A stretch of DNA of 64,000 nucleotides from Taibaiella sp041660405 (lineage in GTDB: Bacteria; Bacteroidota; Bacteroidia; Chitinophagales; Chitinophagaceae). The notes beneath the pieces are model-generated. The model was not told the DNA's origin. It searched no databases and saw only the letters and a program-made list of their open reading frames with translations. How positions within the stretch are numbered: position 1 is the first letter of the stretch; every line of letters begins with the position of its first letter. Positions 16,517 through 24,853 of the stretch are shown here, in pieces. Where the stretch lies: contig JBAZWL010000024.1 of NCBI GenBank assembly GCA_041660405.1, positions 7,120 to 71,119 of the forward strand, read 5' to 3'. Position numbers and translations under genes: made by a program.

Positions 16517-17794
16517 TTGACATTCGAAGATTTTCAATTAGATGAGGACGTACTGGACGGTATTCATGCAATGGGTTACCGTTTGCCTACACCTATTCAA
16601 CAGGAAGCTATTCCCATGATATTGGAAGGCAAAGACCTGATAGCCTGTGCCCAGACCGGTACCGGTAAAACAGCAGCCTTTATGCTTCCTTTACTACACA
16701 AAATATTACAATTACCTGCCGACGGTATTAATACATTGATATTGGTACCTACAAGGGAACTTGCTATACAAATAGACCATCAGGTTGAGGCCATGGGATA
16801 TTACTTGAATGTAAAGTCCATAGCTGTTTACGGCGGGGGAAGTGGTACCGGTTGGGTACAGCAAAAACAAGCGTTAACTAAAGGTGCCGATATTATCATT
16901 GCCACACCGGGAAGACTTATAGCACAGATGCAGATGGGCGGTATGGATTTTTCAAAAATACAACATCTGGTGCTTGATGAAGCTGACCGTATGTTGGATA
17001 TGGGCTTCTATGATGATATTATTAAAATAGTAAATGCACTGCCCAAAGACAGACAGACTTTATGTTTTAGTGCTACCATGCCTCCGCGCATCCGTAAACT
17101 TACGCAACAAATACAGAGAGACCCGGCACAGATCAATATAGCTATGTCAAAGCCGGCAGAAGGTATAAAGCAGCTGGCTTATATGGCTCACGATGAACAG
17201 AAACATAAGCTTGTATTGGATTTGCTAAAGACAGGGGAATATAAATCCGTGATTATATTTTCTTCCAGCAAAGAGAAGGTGAAACGTATGGAAGGTGAGC
17301 TGCGCAGGGCAAAGATCAATGCCAAAGCTTTCCACTCTGATCTGGTACAGGAAGAGCGTGAATCCCTGATGATGGCTTTTAAAAATCAAAAGATTGATGT
17401 GCTTGTGGGCACCGATGTATTATCACGTGGTATCCATGTAGAAGGTATTGATCTTGTGATCAATTACGATGTTCCGCCCGATCCTGAAGATTATGTGCAC
17501 CGTATAGGCCGTACCGCAAGGGCTGCGAGCAAGGGTACGGCAATTACCTTTATCAATGAAAAAGATATGAGGCGCTTTGCATCTATTGAAAAACTGATCG
17601 AACGCACTATTGAACAAGTACCTTTGCCTGAAGGCTATGGACCTGCACCGGTTTATAATCCGGGTAAAGCAAGATCCGGCGGTAGTTTTGGTACTAAAGG
17701 TGGTGGTAATTTCAAAGGGGGTAAGGGCGGTAAAAAGAATTTCAAACCTAAACCTAAAAATAAGGAAGGCGACAATACCGGAACACATTCATAA
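16517..17794 (+). CDS. DEAD-box ATP-dependent RNA helicase, RhlE-like
   Basis: 425 residues with all helicase motifs: Q motif PTPIQQEAIP, motif I AQTGTGKTAAF, Ia PTRELAIQ, motif II VLDEADRMLDMGF, motif III FSATMP, motif V TDVLSRGIHVEGI and motif VI HRIGRTARA. The C-terminal tail (about 380-425) is Gly/Lys-rich and probably binds RNA. The start is TTG at 16517: no ATG lies upstream in frame, and the protein begins FEDFQLDEDVLDGI as expected for the family. It unwinds structured RNA, likely in ribosome assembly or cold adaptation. A strong terminator follows at 17809. Confidence 0.92.
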   Translation: MTFEDFQLDEDVLDGIHAMGYRLPTPIQQEAIPMILEGKDLIACAQTGTGKTAAFMLPLLHKILQLPADGINTLILVPTRELAIQIDHQVEAMGYYLNVKSIAVYGGGSGTGWVQQKQALTKGADIIIATPGRLIAQMQMGGMDFSKIQHLVLDEADRMLDMGFYDDIIKIVNALPKDRQTLCFSATMPPRIRKLTQQIQRDPAQINIAMSKPAEGIKQLAYMAHDEQKHKLVLDLLKTGEYKSVIIFSSSKEKVKRMEGELRRAKINAKAFHSDLVQEERESLMMAFKNQKIDVLVGTDVLSRGIHVEGIDLVINYDVPPDPEDYVHRIGRTARAASKGTAITFINEKDMRRFASIEKLIERTIEQVPLPEGYGPAPVYNPGKARSGGSFGTKGGGNFKGGKGGKKNFKPKPKNKEGDNTGTHS

Positions 17795-17808
17795 TTGTTG
17801 AAAGATAT

Positions 17809-17850
17809 AAAAGAGGAACGTCATTCGTACGAATGGCGTTCCTCTTTTTA
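17809..17850. terminator. Terminator between helicase and T9SS protein genes
   Basis: AAAAGAGGAACGtCATTCG paired with CGAATGgCGTTCCTCTTTTT. The inverted repeat has one G-T mismatch, no spacer and T-runs on both sides. It separates two convergent genes. Confidence 0.87.
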
Positions 17851-17871
17851 TGTACCTGGGTAGAGACGGAA

Positions 17872-19626
17872 TTATTGAACGATCAGTTTTTGAACCATTC
17901 CGGTTTTGGTTCCGTTTTTCAAAATACTTACAGAATAAATGCCAGGCGAAAGTCCGGCCAATGAAATATTTTGTTTAGTTCCACTAATAAACTGATGTAA
18001 CACACGCTTCCCTAATACATTGTATAATGCAATGCTGTAGCCATGTGCAGGCAATTCTTTTCCAAAACTAATATACACCACGTCCAATGCAGGATTAGGG
18101 TACAACAGCATTGCCGATGCGTTCATTTCATCTATACCTGTGGGGCAGTTTACAACAAGGTGCTGCACCTGGGTTGTTATATTGCCATAAGCGTCAGCAT
18201 AGGTCCAGTTGATGTTATAGTTTCCACCAGTAGTAAAGTTTAGAGAATCTGTAGTGGCGGTAACGACTCCCGAACAATTGTCCGAAGCCATTGGTGGTGC
18301 CAGGGTGTAGGGGCAATTTACTTGTAGGTTTGGAAGGACAGCAACATCAGGTACCGGAGCGATAGTGTCTTCTATAGTTACGTGTTGAGTTTGAGTGATG
18401 ATGCTATAGCCATTGGTATAGATCCAGGTAACAGTGAAGTTACCCTGTGTGCTGTAACTAAGCGAATCATTTGTTGTAGCGGTAATCGTTATGCTATCTA
18501 CTGTAGCTGTAGGTGCAGAAAGGGTAACAGAGCATGGTGCATATACATCAGACAATGTTATGCTATCGGGAATCGGTTTGTTGTAAGTATGTAGGATCAA
18601 TTCATTCGCAATTCTTCCCGTTACATGACCGCTGTCAATCATCTGGAAAGTGCTTCCATCAACTATTTCATAGCGGGAAGGCTCTGCAAAGTTTCCTGCA
18701 GTTGCCATAGCAAAATCTCCGGTTACCGGATCTGCATAAAATGATTTTCCATAAGCAAAAGAATAGGCACTGCCTGGAAGTGTACTGGTGTACAGCGTAG
18801 TAGTAGGAATATTAGGGACAGCGATATTGTACGCGTGTACATTTTTGTTTGATAAAAAGTATAGCTTGTTCCTTGCAAGCCTTAAATATGCTGCGTTGGT
18901 AATACCTGTAAGTATAATAGGGGCTTGTTGCAGATCATTATTCGATGGCTCCATTTTTACCAGTACAGAAATTCCTGAAACCTTCCCCAGTAGCCAGATG
19001 CAGTTATTGGTCGCATCATATTCCATACCTGCAATAGATCCTATACCTGGTAAGATAGAACCTGTAGTCGCATTGGTCAGCGTATCAATTTTTACAATCT
19101 TAGCGCCCATGGTTACATACATGAACCCGTTTGCCTGCGTCATATAGCTGGCGTATGAAGAGATATGCGCTCCTGGATCTGTTACCGGTATTAATGTGTT
19201 ATTAATAAGGTCTATTTGTTGTATAGTATTGCCTGTTGCCATACTCATGTAACCTTTGGTATTACTGGCTTTTCCTAAACATTGAACACCCCCGCCGGTA
19301 AAAGTTTTAAGGGTATCAAAGGATGGGAAAGATGTAATGGCTATCCTTATTGGATTGGAACTGCCGCCCTTTCCACAAAAGACAGCTTTATCACCGAAAA
19401 TGCCAAAATCCTGAAGTACATCTATACCTGAAGATGTATTGGCGGTTTGATACAACCCAGTGGAAGCCGTGATGGTTGCAGAATCGGTACGGGCAACTTT
19501 AAATACATCACCGTTGGGTGATCCGAAGTTGCCTTCTGCTACAACGTACAGATCAAAAGGTTTGGTTTGTGCAGTAAGCAACTGTGAGCTGCATAAGGTT
19601 GCAGCAATAAGTAAAAATCTTTTCAT
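17872..19626 (-). CDS. Secreted beta-propeller-like protein with T9SS type A sorting domain, B12-regulated
   Basis: 584 residues. Signal peptide 1-19 (ending LLTAQ). Residues about 22-355 resemble DUF5074/YncE-type propeller repeats (LYVVAEGNFG, GIDVLQDFGIFGDKAVF, GIGSIAGMEYDATNNCIWLLG). Two HYR/Ig-like repeats follow at about 358-500 (SDNCSGVVTATTDSL, NINWTYADAYGNIT). The last about 85 residues form a Por/T9SS sorting domain (YPNPALDVVYI, LSPGIYSVSILKNG). A cobalamin riboswitch lies in its leader, so expression should fall when B12 is present. Bacteroides BtuG is a surface propeller that captures B12, so this is plausibly a T9SS-exported equivalent (inference). No btuB is adjacent. Confidence 0.8.
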   Translation of the reverse strand: MKRFLLIAATLCSSQLLTAQTKPFDLYVVAEGNFGSPNGDVFKVARTDSATITASTGLYQTANTSSGIDVLQDFGIFGDKAVFCGKGGSSNPIRIAITSFPSFDTLKTFTGGGVQCLGKASNTKGYMSMATGNTIQQIDLINNTLIPVTDPGAHISSYASYMTQANGFMYVTMGAKIVKIDTLTNATTGSILPGIGSIAGMEYDATNNCIWLLGKVSGISVLVKMEPSNNDLQQAPIILTGITNAAYLRLARNKLYFLSNKNVHAYNIAVPNIPTTTLYTSTLPGSAYSFAYGKSFYADPVTGDFAMATAGNFAEPSRYEIVDGSTFQMIDSGHVTGRIANELILHTYNKPIPDSITLSDVYAPCSVTLSAPTATVDSITITATTNDSLSYSTQGNFTVTWIYTNGYSIITQTQHVTIEDTIAPVPDVAVLPNLQVNCPYTLAPPMASDNCSGVVTATTDSLNFTTGGNYNINWTYADAYGNITTQVQHLVVNCPTGIDEMNASAMLLYPNPALDVVYISFGKELPAHGYSIALYNVLGKRVLHQFISGTKQNISLAGLSPGIYSVSILKNGTKTGMVQKLIVQ

Positions 19627-19732
19627 GTTCCTTCACGGAATTTATGAATGTGAATAAACAGGTAAACGGAAAAGAGAGCAGATATGCTTTGGAAAGGCTT
19701 GCCTGCATTTATGTTTTTCTCCCGAAAACCAA

Positions 19733-19911
19733 ATACGAATGCTATGAGGCAGGTCTCCTGGCTCAGCCTATTACATTTCACCTTCCCATCTTTGGACAGT
19801 GGTATATCGAAATGCGTTTACAGGCTTTACAGTTGCGGGAACAGCCCCCGTTTTTCACGGGATTCCCTTTTAATTCTTCATAAGAAGAAACCTTAAGCGG
19901 GAACGAAGGTA
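19733..19911 (-). promoter_or_regulatory. Cobalamin (B12) riboswitch with upstream -7 box
   Basis: Read on the minus strand, the hallmark blocks appear in order: GGGAATCCCGTG...CGGG, then the B12-box part TGTTCCCGCAACTGTAA, CCACTGT, GGGAAGGTGAAA, and the 3' block GAGCCAGGAGACCTGCC. TACCTTCG (19911-19904), a TAnnTTTG-like -7 box, lies directly in front of the aptamer. The aptamer ends about 105 nt before the start codon at 19626, leaving room for an expression platform. No obvious terminator is visible, so translational control is possible. Nothing else is seen between 19912 and 20064. Confidence 0.93.
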
Positions 19912-20064
19912 AAAAGAAATAGTTGTTTGTTATAAGTATTGCACTAAATCACAAATGAACATTTATAACAGAAGAAGCTGGATGCCTTTATCATAAAGGA
20001 TTTCAGAGCGCCTGATGAAAAAGGTAGTGCTTTCTTTATTGACCTGTATCAATAAAAAGAAAAA

Positions 20065-20886
20065 TTAGTCTTTAAGGGTAAGAATAGGCAAATGATTAAT
20101 CCGGGTAAGCCTTTTACTATGACGCTGATTAAAAACGCTGTACCAGATACCATGTTTTCTAGGTATAACTATCAACATTTGAATAGAGAAACTGCGGATA
20201 TAGTTAATGATAGTAGCTACCACATCTGCATTTTCAATAGAAGCATATATAGGTTTGTAGTCGGCCAAAGATAATTCCAGCGCTGCCCGATGTTTTAATC
20301 GCTGTTCCTCATTCTTTTTACCGGGAACATTTACATGGATGATATGTAATTGTGTAGGTCCGGAATCCATAATTCTTTTGATAAATGTAAGTTGAGCATC
20401 GGTAAGCATAGCAGCATAATCGGACGCAAAACCAATATGAGTAAGCGTTTGATAACGCACTGTTTTGGGAATGATTAATACAGGAATAGGTAAAGCGTTA
20501 ATGATATCAACAAACTCATCGTTCCAACCCCAGAATTCTCCATGGCTTTCGGGAGCGCCTACTATCAGGAAGTCAATAGCATATTCAGTAAGTAATTCTT
20601 TAAGGGAATTTAAAGGCGTGCCGAAAGTAAGCCGATAACTTATGCTCAAATCAGGATAATTCAAAATAGCCCATTCCCTTTCCTCTTTTAATGTTTCTTC
20701 CGTATCGCTAAAACTGTCATTGATGCTTGAAAATGCCAGTGGGTCTGCAGCATAGTTCAATGGCGGATCGTAGTTATGAATAAGCACAAGAGAATAATCC
20801 CTGTCCTTCGCCATTTGGCAAGCATAGACAAGTGCATTCCTGGAAGTTTCCGTAAACGCGGTATAAACAAGGATCTCCGGTTTCAT
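20065..20886 (-). CDS. Universal stress protein, tandem UspA domains
   Basis: 273 residues made of two UspA-type halves (about 1-145 and 146-273). The first begins ILVYTAFTETSRNALVYACQMAKD and contains FLIVGAPESHGEFWGW. The second begins TLTHIGFASDYAAM. The ATP-binding G-2x-G-9x-G(S/T) loop is not clear in either half, so it may be a non-ATP-binding Usp. It lies 55 bp behind a MarR gene on the same strand and may be co-transcribed with it. Confidence 0.85.
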   Translation of the reverse strand: MKPEILVYTAFTETSRNALVYACQMAKDRDYSLVLIHNYDPPLNYAADPLAFSSINDSFSDTEETLKEEREWAILNYPDLSISYRLTFGTPLNSLKELLTEYAIDFLIVGAPESHGEFWGWNDEFVDIINALPIPVLIIPKTVRYQTLTHIGFASDYAAMLTDAQLTFIKRIMDSGPTQLHIIHVNVPGKKNEEQRLKHRAALELSLADYKPIYASIENADVVATIINYIRSFSIQMLIVIPRKHGIWYSVFNQRHSKRLTRINHLPILTLKD

Positions 20887-20941
20887 AAATATTAGATTTA
20901 GGAATAAAAAGATGTTGACAGTTTATATTTCCAGGCTGTTG

Positions 20942-21376
20942 CTAAGCAACAGAAAGATTCAGCCTGATTTTTTCCATAACACAGGTTAGTTCTTCCAGAT
21001 GGTCAGGGTTCACATTATTTTTTGCCGTTTGATGCAATGCTTTAATCCAGGGTTGTACTTGTTTTTTTATGGCTTTGCCTTCAGGTGTCAGAAATATGAT
21101 TTTGTTACGTCGGTCTGCTCCCTCTTTTCGCAGCACAAGGTTACGTTTGGTAAGATTATCCAGAAGGTTGGTCATGCTGGCTTTGTCTTTTGCCGTAATG
21201 TTGGCAAGTTCCTGTTGGTTTACTCCATCCTTATTCCAGAGGGAATACAGAATCTGCATCATTTCAAAAGTGAGGTCAATATTGTTCTCCCTCATCTTAG
21301 CCTGGATGAATTGCTTAATGGCCAGGTTGACCAGCGTTATTTCTTTTGTGAATTTTGAAATAAGGTCCATGCCCAA
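20942..21376 (-). CDS. MarR family transcriptional regulator
   Basis: 144 residues with the MarR winged helix: LWNKDGVNQQELANITAKDKASMTNLLDNLTKRNLVLRKE spans the recognition helix and the RRNKIIFLTPEGKAIKK wing. It starts MGMDLISKF (or Met3). It is followed by the universal stress protein gene and lies just downstream of the efflux operon, with a terminator between them, so it may sense a toxic ligand for that region (inference). Confidence 0.88.
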   Translation of the reverse strand: MGMDLISKFTKEITLVNLAIKQFIQAKMRENNIDLTFEMMQILYSLWNKDGVNQQELANITAKDKASMTNLLDNLTKRNLVLRKEGADRRNKIIFLTPEGKAIKKQVQPWIKALHQTAKNNVNPDHLEELTCVMEKIRLNLSVA

Positions 21377-21436
21377 CCGTTTTTTGATATAACAAAGTTA
21401 GGGATTAAATAGTTTAATCCTTAACCATTATTATGA

Positions 21437-21483
21437 ATACAGCATCGTCCTCCTTTACGTAAGAAAAGAGAACGATGCTGTAT
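21437..21483 (-). terminator. Terminator of the MacAB-TolC operon
   Basis: ATACAGCATCGT paired with ACGATGCTGTAT, loop about 22 nt with a small inner stem, 17 bp past the permease stop. Confidence 0.75.
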
Positions 21484-21499
21484 AGGAAATGAAAACTAT

Positions 21500-22729
21500 T
21501 TATTCGTAACGCAAGGCTTCGATCGGGTCCAGTCGAGATGCTTTCTGGGCGGGATAATAGCCAAAGAACACACCGGTAAAGGCACAGACCAGGAAAGATA
21601 TAATGATGGAAGATTCGGAAATAATGGTTGGCCAATGTAATAAGGACGAAATTAGCAGGGAAGCCGATATGCCTAAGATAACGCCTATTAGCCCGCCGGT
21701 AATACTGATCAGGACAGCTTCGATCAGGAACTGGGAAAGAATGTCTTTCCCCCTGGCCCCGATAGACATACGCAGTCCTATTTCCCGTGTACGTTCTGTT
21801 ACAGAAACATACATAATATTCATGATGCCAATACCTCCGATAACCAGGGAAATGCCGGCAACGGCAGTCAGCAGTACCGTCAGCATCCCGCTTGTAGAGC
21901 TCAGGGTTTTGATCAGCTCGGCCTGGGTGCGTACTGTAAAATCATCGTCCTGTCCAGGCCGTAACCTGTGGGTGCTGCGTAATACCTTGCTGATTTCTTC
22001 AGTAGCCAGGTCCGAAACTTCTTCTGAACGGGCAGATCCATATATGGTCTGGAAATAGGTGGTAGCCAATATTCTTTTCTGAACCGTAGTATAAGGCGCA
22101 AGTATGATATCGTCCTGATCCTGTCCAAAGGTGCTTTGTCCTTTGGGGCTCAGTACACCAATGACCTGCATGGGTATTTTATTGAACCTGATGATCTGGC
22201 CAATGGGATTGGCTCCGTTTCCGAAAAGATTGGTAACAACCGTCTGCCCGAGCAGGCATACTTTAGCCGAGGCCTTAACATCATCATCAGAAAAGGCAAT
22301 ACCATCCTTCACATCCAGTTTGCGGATATCCAGGTAAGAAGGCGCCACTCCGTGAATGGTTGTGGGCCAGTTGGATGATCCTTTGATGGCCTGACCGCCC
22401 GAGCTTACCGCAGGAGAGAAAGCGGAAATATCCTCCACATCCTGTTGCAGCCTTTGAAGGTCGTATTCGGTAAGACTCTGGATGCTGCCCGAACTTAGCC
22501 TTACACCACCGCCAGGCCCCGGTTGGTCGCTATAGGGCATGATCGTGATCATATTGGTACCCATAGCTGATAAAGAGGATTGTATGCTTTGTTTGGAACC
22601 TTGGCCAATGGACATCATGGTGATCACTGCGGCGACACCGATTATAATGCCCAGCATGGTGAGAAAAGCGCGCAGCTTATTCCGCTGCAGCGCCCGTAGC
22701 GCGATCCGGATAAGATTGGTAATGTTCAT
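21500..22729 (-). CDS. ABC transporter permease, MacB/FtsX type
   Basis: 409 residues. It has the MacB layout: a short cytoplasmic start, TM1 at about 19-42 (FLTMLGIIIGVAAVITMM), a large periplasmic MacB_PCD domain (about 45-245), then three TM segments near 280-305, 335-360 and 370-395. The characteristic VTERTREIGLRMSIGAR loop lies between TM2 and TM3. The ATPase is a separate gene 45 bp upstream. Together with the adaptor and TolC it forms a tripartite efflux pump spanning both membranes. The substrate is unknown (macrolide, peptide or lipoprotein-like compounds in the family). Confidence 0.92.
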   Translation of the reverse strand: MNITNLIRIALRALQRNKLRAFLTMLGIIIGVAAVITMMSIGQGSKQSIQSSLSAMGTNMITIMPYSDQPGPGGGVRLSSGSIQSLTEYDLQRLQQDVEDISAFSPAVSSGGQAIKGSSNWPTTIHGVAPSYLDIRKLDVKDGIAFSDDDVKASAKVCLLGQTVVTNLFGNGANPIGQIIRFNKIPMQVIGVLSPKGQSTFGQDQDDIILAPYTTVQKRILATTYFQTIYGSARSEEVSDLATEEISKVLRSTHRLRPGQDDDFTVRTQAELIKTLSSTSGMLTVLLTAVAGISLVIGGIGIMNIMYVSVTERTREIGLRMSIGARGKDILSQFLIEAVLISITGGLIGVILGISASLLISSLLHWPTIISESSIIISFLVCAFTGVFFGYYPAQKASRLDPIEALRYE

Positions 22730-22774
22730 GTTTTTATGTTTAAACCTGGGCTTGTTCAGCGTCGGGTTATCCCT

Positions 22775-23524
22775 TTAATAATCGTCCGAAACGGGTAAGC
22801 CTGCCAGGGCCTCCTTCGCGGAGCGTTTGCCGGTATTGTAACTGTCTTTCTGGATCTTTCCATCCCGCAGCGTGATGGTCCTGCTGCTGAAAGAGGCAAT
22901 ATCTGGTTCATGGGTTACAAATACAATCGTTTTTTGCTGCTGCTCATTCAATTCCTGAATCAGCGACATGATCTCATACGAAGTGCGGGTATCCAGGTTA
23001 CCTGTTGCTTCATCAGCCAGAATCATAACTGGTTCGTTCACCAGAGCCCTGGCAATAGCCACTCTTTGCTGCTGGCCACCGGAGAGCTGGCTGGGCGTGT
23101 GATCCATCCGATCTGCAAGTTTTACGGACTCCAATGCATGGATCGCCCGTTCCTTCCTTTCCTTTGCGTTCATCGAAGGGTTGTAAAACAGCGGTAGCTC
23201 AACATTTTCCAGTGCAGAAGTACGGGGCAAAAGATTGTAAGACTGGAATACGAAGCCGATTTTCAGGTTGCGGAACTTTGCAAGTTCATCCCGGTTCTTA
23301 CTTTTAATATCCACGCCGTCCAGTTTATACATTCCTGACGTTTGTTTGTCCAGACAACCCAATAGGTTAAGCAAGGTGGACTTACCACTTCCGCTACTGC
23401 CCATAATGGTGACAAATTCCCCCTTCTGCACATTAAAGGATATTCCTTTCAGGGCGCGTACGGTTTCGGAGCCCATAATGAACTCCCGTTTCAGATCTTC
23501 TATTTCCAGGATGTAGTTGCTCAT
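22775..23524 (-). CDS. ABC transporter ATP-binding protein, MacB/LolD type
   Basis: 249 residues. Walker A GSSGSGKST (about 41-49), Q-loop FVFQSYNLLP, signature LSGGQQQRVAIARAL, Walker B VMILADEATGNLD and H-loop VTHEPDIA. It powers the permease encoded next. It starts 2 bp after the adaptor stop, so translation is probably coupled. The C-terminus has an extra 15-20 residues (GKRSAKEALAGLPV) beyond the minimal domain. Confidence 0.94.
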   Translation of the reverse strand: MSNYILEIEDLKREFIMGSETVRALKGISFNVQKGEFVTIMGSSGSGKSTLLNLLGCLDKQTSGMYKLDGVDIKSKNRDELAKFRNLKIGFVFQSYNLLPRTSALENVELPLFYNPSMNAKERKERAIHALESVKLADRMDHTPSQLSGGQQQRVAIARALVNEPVMILADEATGNLDTRTSYEIMSLIQELNEQQQKTIVFVTHEPDIASFSSRTITLRDGKIQKDSYNTGKRSAKEALAGLPVSDDY

Positions 23525-23526
23525 GA

Positions 23527-24708
23527 TTATTTCTTTTTTCTGGATGGCATTTTAGGCATGAAAGGACTGCTGCCCGCGGCAGCACTCACTTCTGCCACTG
23601 TCGGATTAGATAATACAAGTGTGTCTTTTGCAGATATCCCAGCCAATACCTCTATCTGTGTATTGTTGTTAATACCGGTTCTGATTTTCTTTTGTTGCAA
23701 GACGTTCCCATTCTTAACCCATACCGAAGCGAATGCCTTACCATCGCCGGTTTCTTCCCTAAGCGGTTCGATGCGGTATTCTTTTCCCAGAGTGCCTGCC
23801 GGTGTATATTTTGTGGCTTTAACAGGTATCAGTAAAGCATTTTGTGCTTCCTTGGCAAGAATGGTAATGGTAGCGGTCATCCCTGGCTTGAGTTTCTGCG
23901 CGGTATTGTCTACATTGATCAAAGTAGAGTAGGTAACGACATTGGATGAAGTAGTAGGCTGCAACCTCATTTCAGTTACCGAACCCTGGAATACATCATC
24001 CAGATAGGCATCTACAGTGAAGGAAGCTTTTTGTCCCACGGCTACCTGGCTGATGTCGGCTTCATCCACGCTGGCATAAACAACCATTTTACTAATATCT
24101 TTTGCCAGTACAAACAGCGTAGGAGTGCTGAAACTGGCTGCCACGGTTTGTCCTATGCTTACATTTCTTGTTAGTACCAGCCCGTCGATCGGGGAAAAGA
24201 TCTTGGTATATTGCAGGTTCTGGTTGGCAGAGCGCAACTGGGCCTGGACACTGCTCAGGCTTGCCCGTGCCCCGTTATAACTGTTGGCAGCATTGTCGTA
24301 GTCGGCACGGCTGATGGCACCAGTCTCATAGAGTTGTTTCTGTCGGTTGAAATTGGCATTCTGGTAATTGACATTACTTTGTGCCGAAGCCAGGTTTCCC
24401 TTGATCTGGTCTGCTTGCGCCTGTAGCAGGGTTGGATCTATTTCTGCGAGCAGTTGCCCTTTTTTAACTGTTGAATTGTAATCCACGTAAATAGCTTTTA
24501 TAATACCGGACACCTGGGTACCCACTGCCACAGTATCGACAATCTGAACCGCGCCGGTCGCAGTTACCTTCTCGGAAATGTTGCCTGTAGCAGGCATGAC
24601 GGTTTCAAAAGCAACTTTGCGTTCTTCTTTACGGATAACGAGGAACCAGACCAGGAGCAGGGTTATTACAAGGATAATTGTCCAGATGATGGTTTTCTTC
24701 TTTTTCAT
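23527..24708 (-). CDS. Efflux periplasmic adaptor subunit, MacA-like
   Basis: 393 residues. N-terminal membrane anchor at about 7-25 (TIIWTIILVITLLLVWFLVI), then the two lipoyl halves (GTQVSGIIKAIYVDYNSTVKKGQLLAEID and YTKIFSPIDGLVLTRNVSIGQ) flanking an alpha-hairpin, a beta-barrel domain and a membrane-proximal domain. The C-terminus is basic (MPKMPSRKKK). It links the inner-membrane ABC pump to TolC. Second real gene of the operon after tolC and the small membrane peptide. Confidence 0.92.
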   Translation of the reverse strand: MKKKKTIIWTIILVITLLLVWFLVIRKEERKVAFETVMPATGNISEKVTATGAVQIVDTVAVGTQVSGIIKAIYVDYNSTVKKGQLLAEIDPTLLQAQADQIKGNLASAQSNVNYQNANFNRQKQLYETGAISRADYDNAANSYNGARASLSSVQAQLRSANQNLQYTKIFSPIDGLVLTRNVSIGQTVAASFSTPTLFVLAKDISKMVVYASVDEADISQVAVGQKASFTVDAYLDDVFQGSVTEMRLQPTTSSNVVTYSTLINVDNTAQKLKPGMTATITILAKEAQNALLIPVKATKYTPAGTLGKEYRIEPLREETGDGKAFASVWVKNGNVLQQKKIRTGINNNTQIEVLAGISAKDTLVLSNPTVAEVSAAAGSSPFMPKMPSRKKK

Positions 24709-24735
24709 TGTTGTCTTTTTATATTGTTTTTCGTT

Positions 24736-24825
24736 TTATTTCAATGATTTCAGGAATATCAGCCAGCAGATCAGCAACAGGAGTGTGATGATGGCTGTCC
24801 ATTGGATCAAAGCTTTTCTGGTCAT
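24736..24825 (-). CDS. Small single-pass membrane peptide in the efflux operon
   Basis: A 29-codon frame from ATG 24825 to TAA 24736. It begins MTRKALIQW, has a hydrophobic core TAIITLLLLLICWLIFL and ends KSLK. This is a textbook positive-inside single-span peptide. It lies in the 145-bp gap between tolC and macA, 28 bp after the former and 27 bp before the latter, same strand. Small membrane peptides often modulate efflux pumps (AcrZ is the known case); here that is inference from place and shape. Confidence 0.55.
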   Translation of the reverse strand: MTRKALIQWTAIITLLLLICWLIFLKSLK

Positions 24826-24853
24826 GATTTTTAAAAAATAATGTGAGGTAATA

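Noticed and set aside
19644..19896. Short plus-strand frames of 70-79 codons
   Set aside because: They run antisense through the cobalamin riboswitch, whose conserved blocks explain the sequence.
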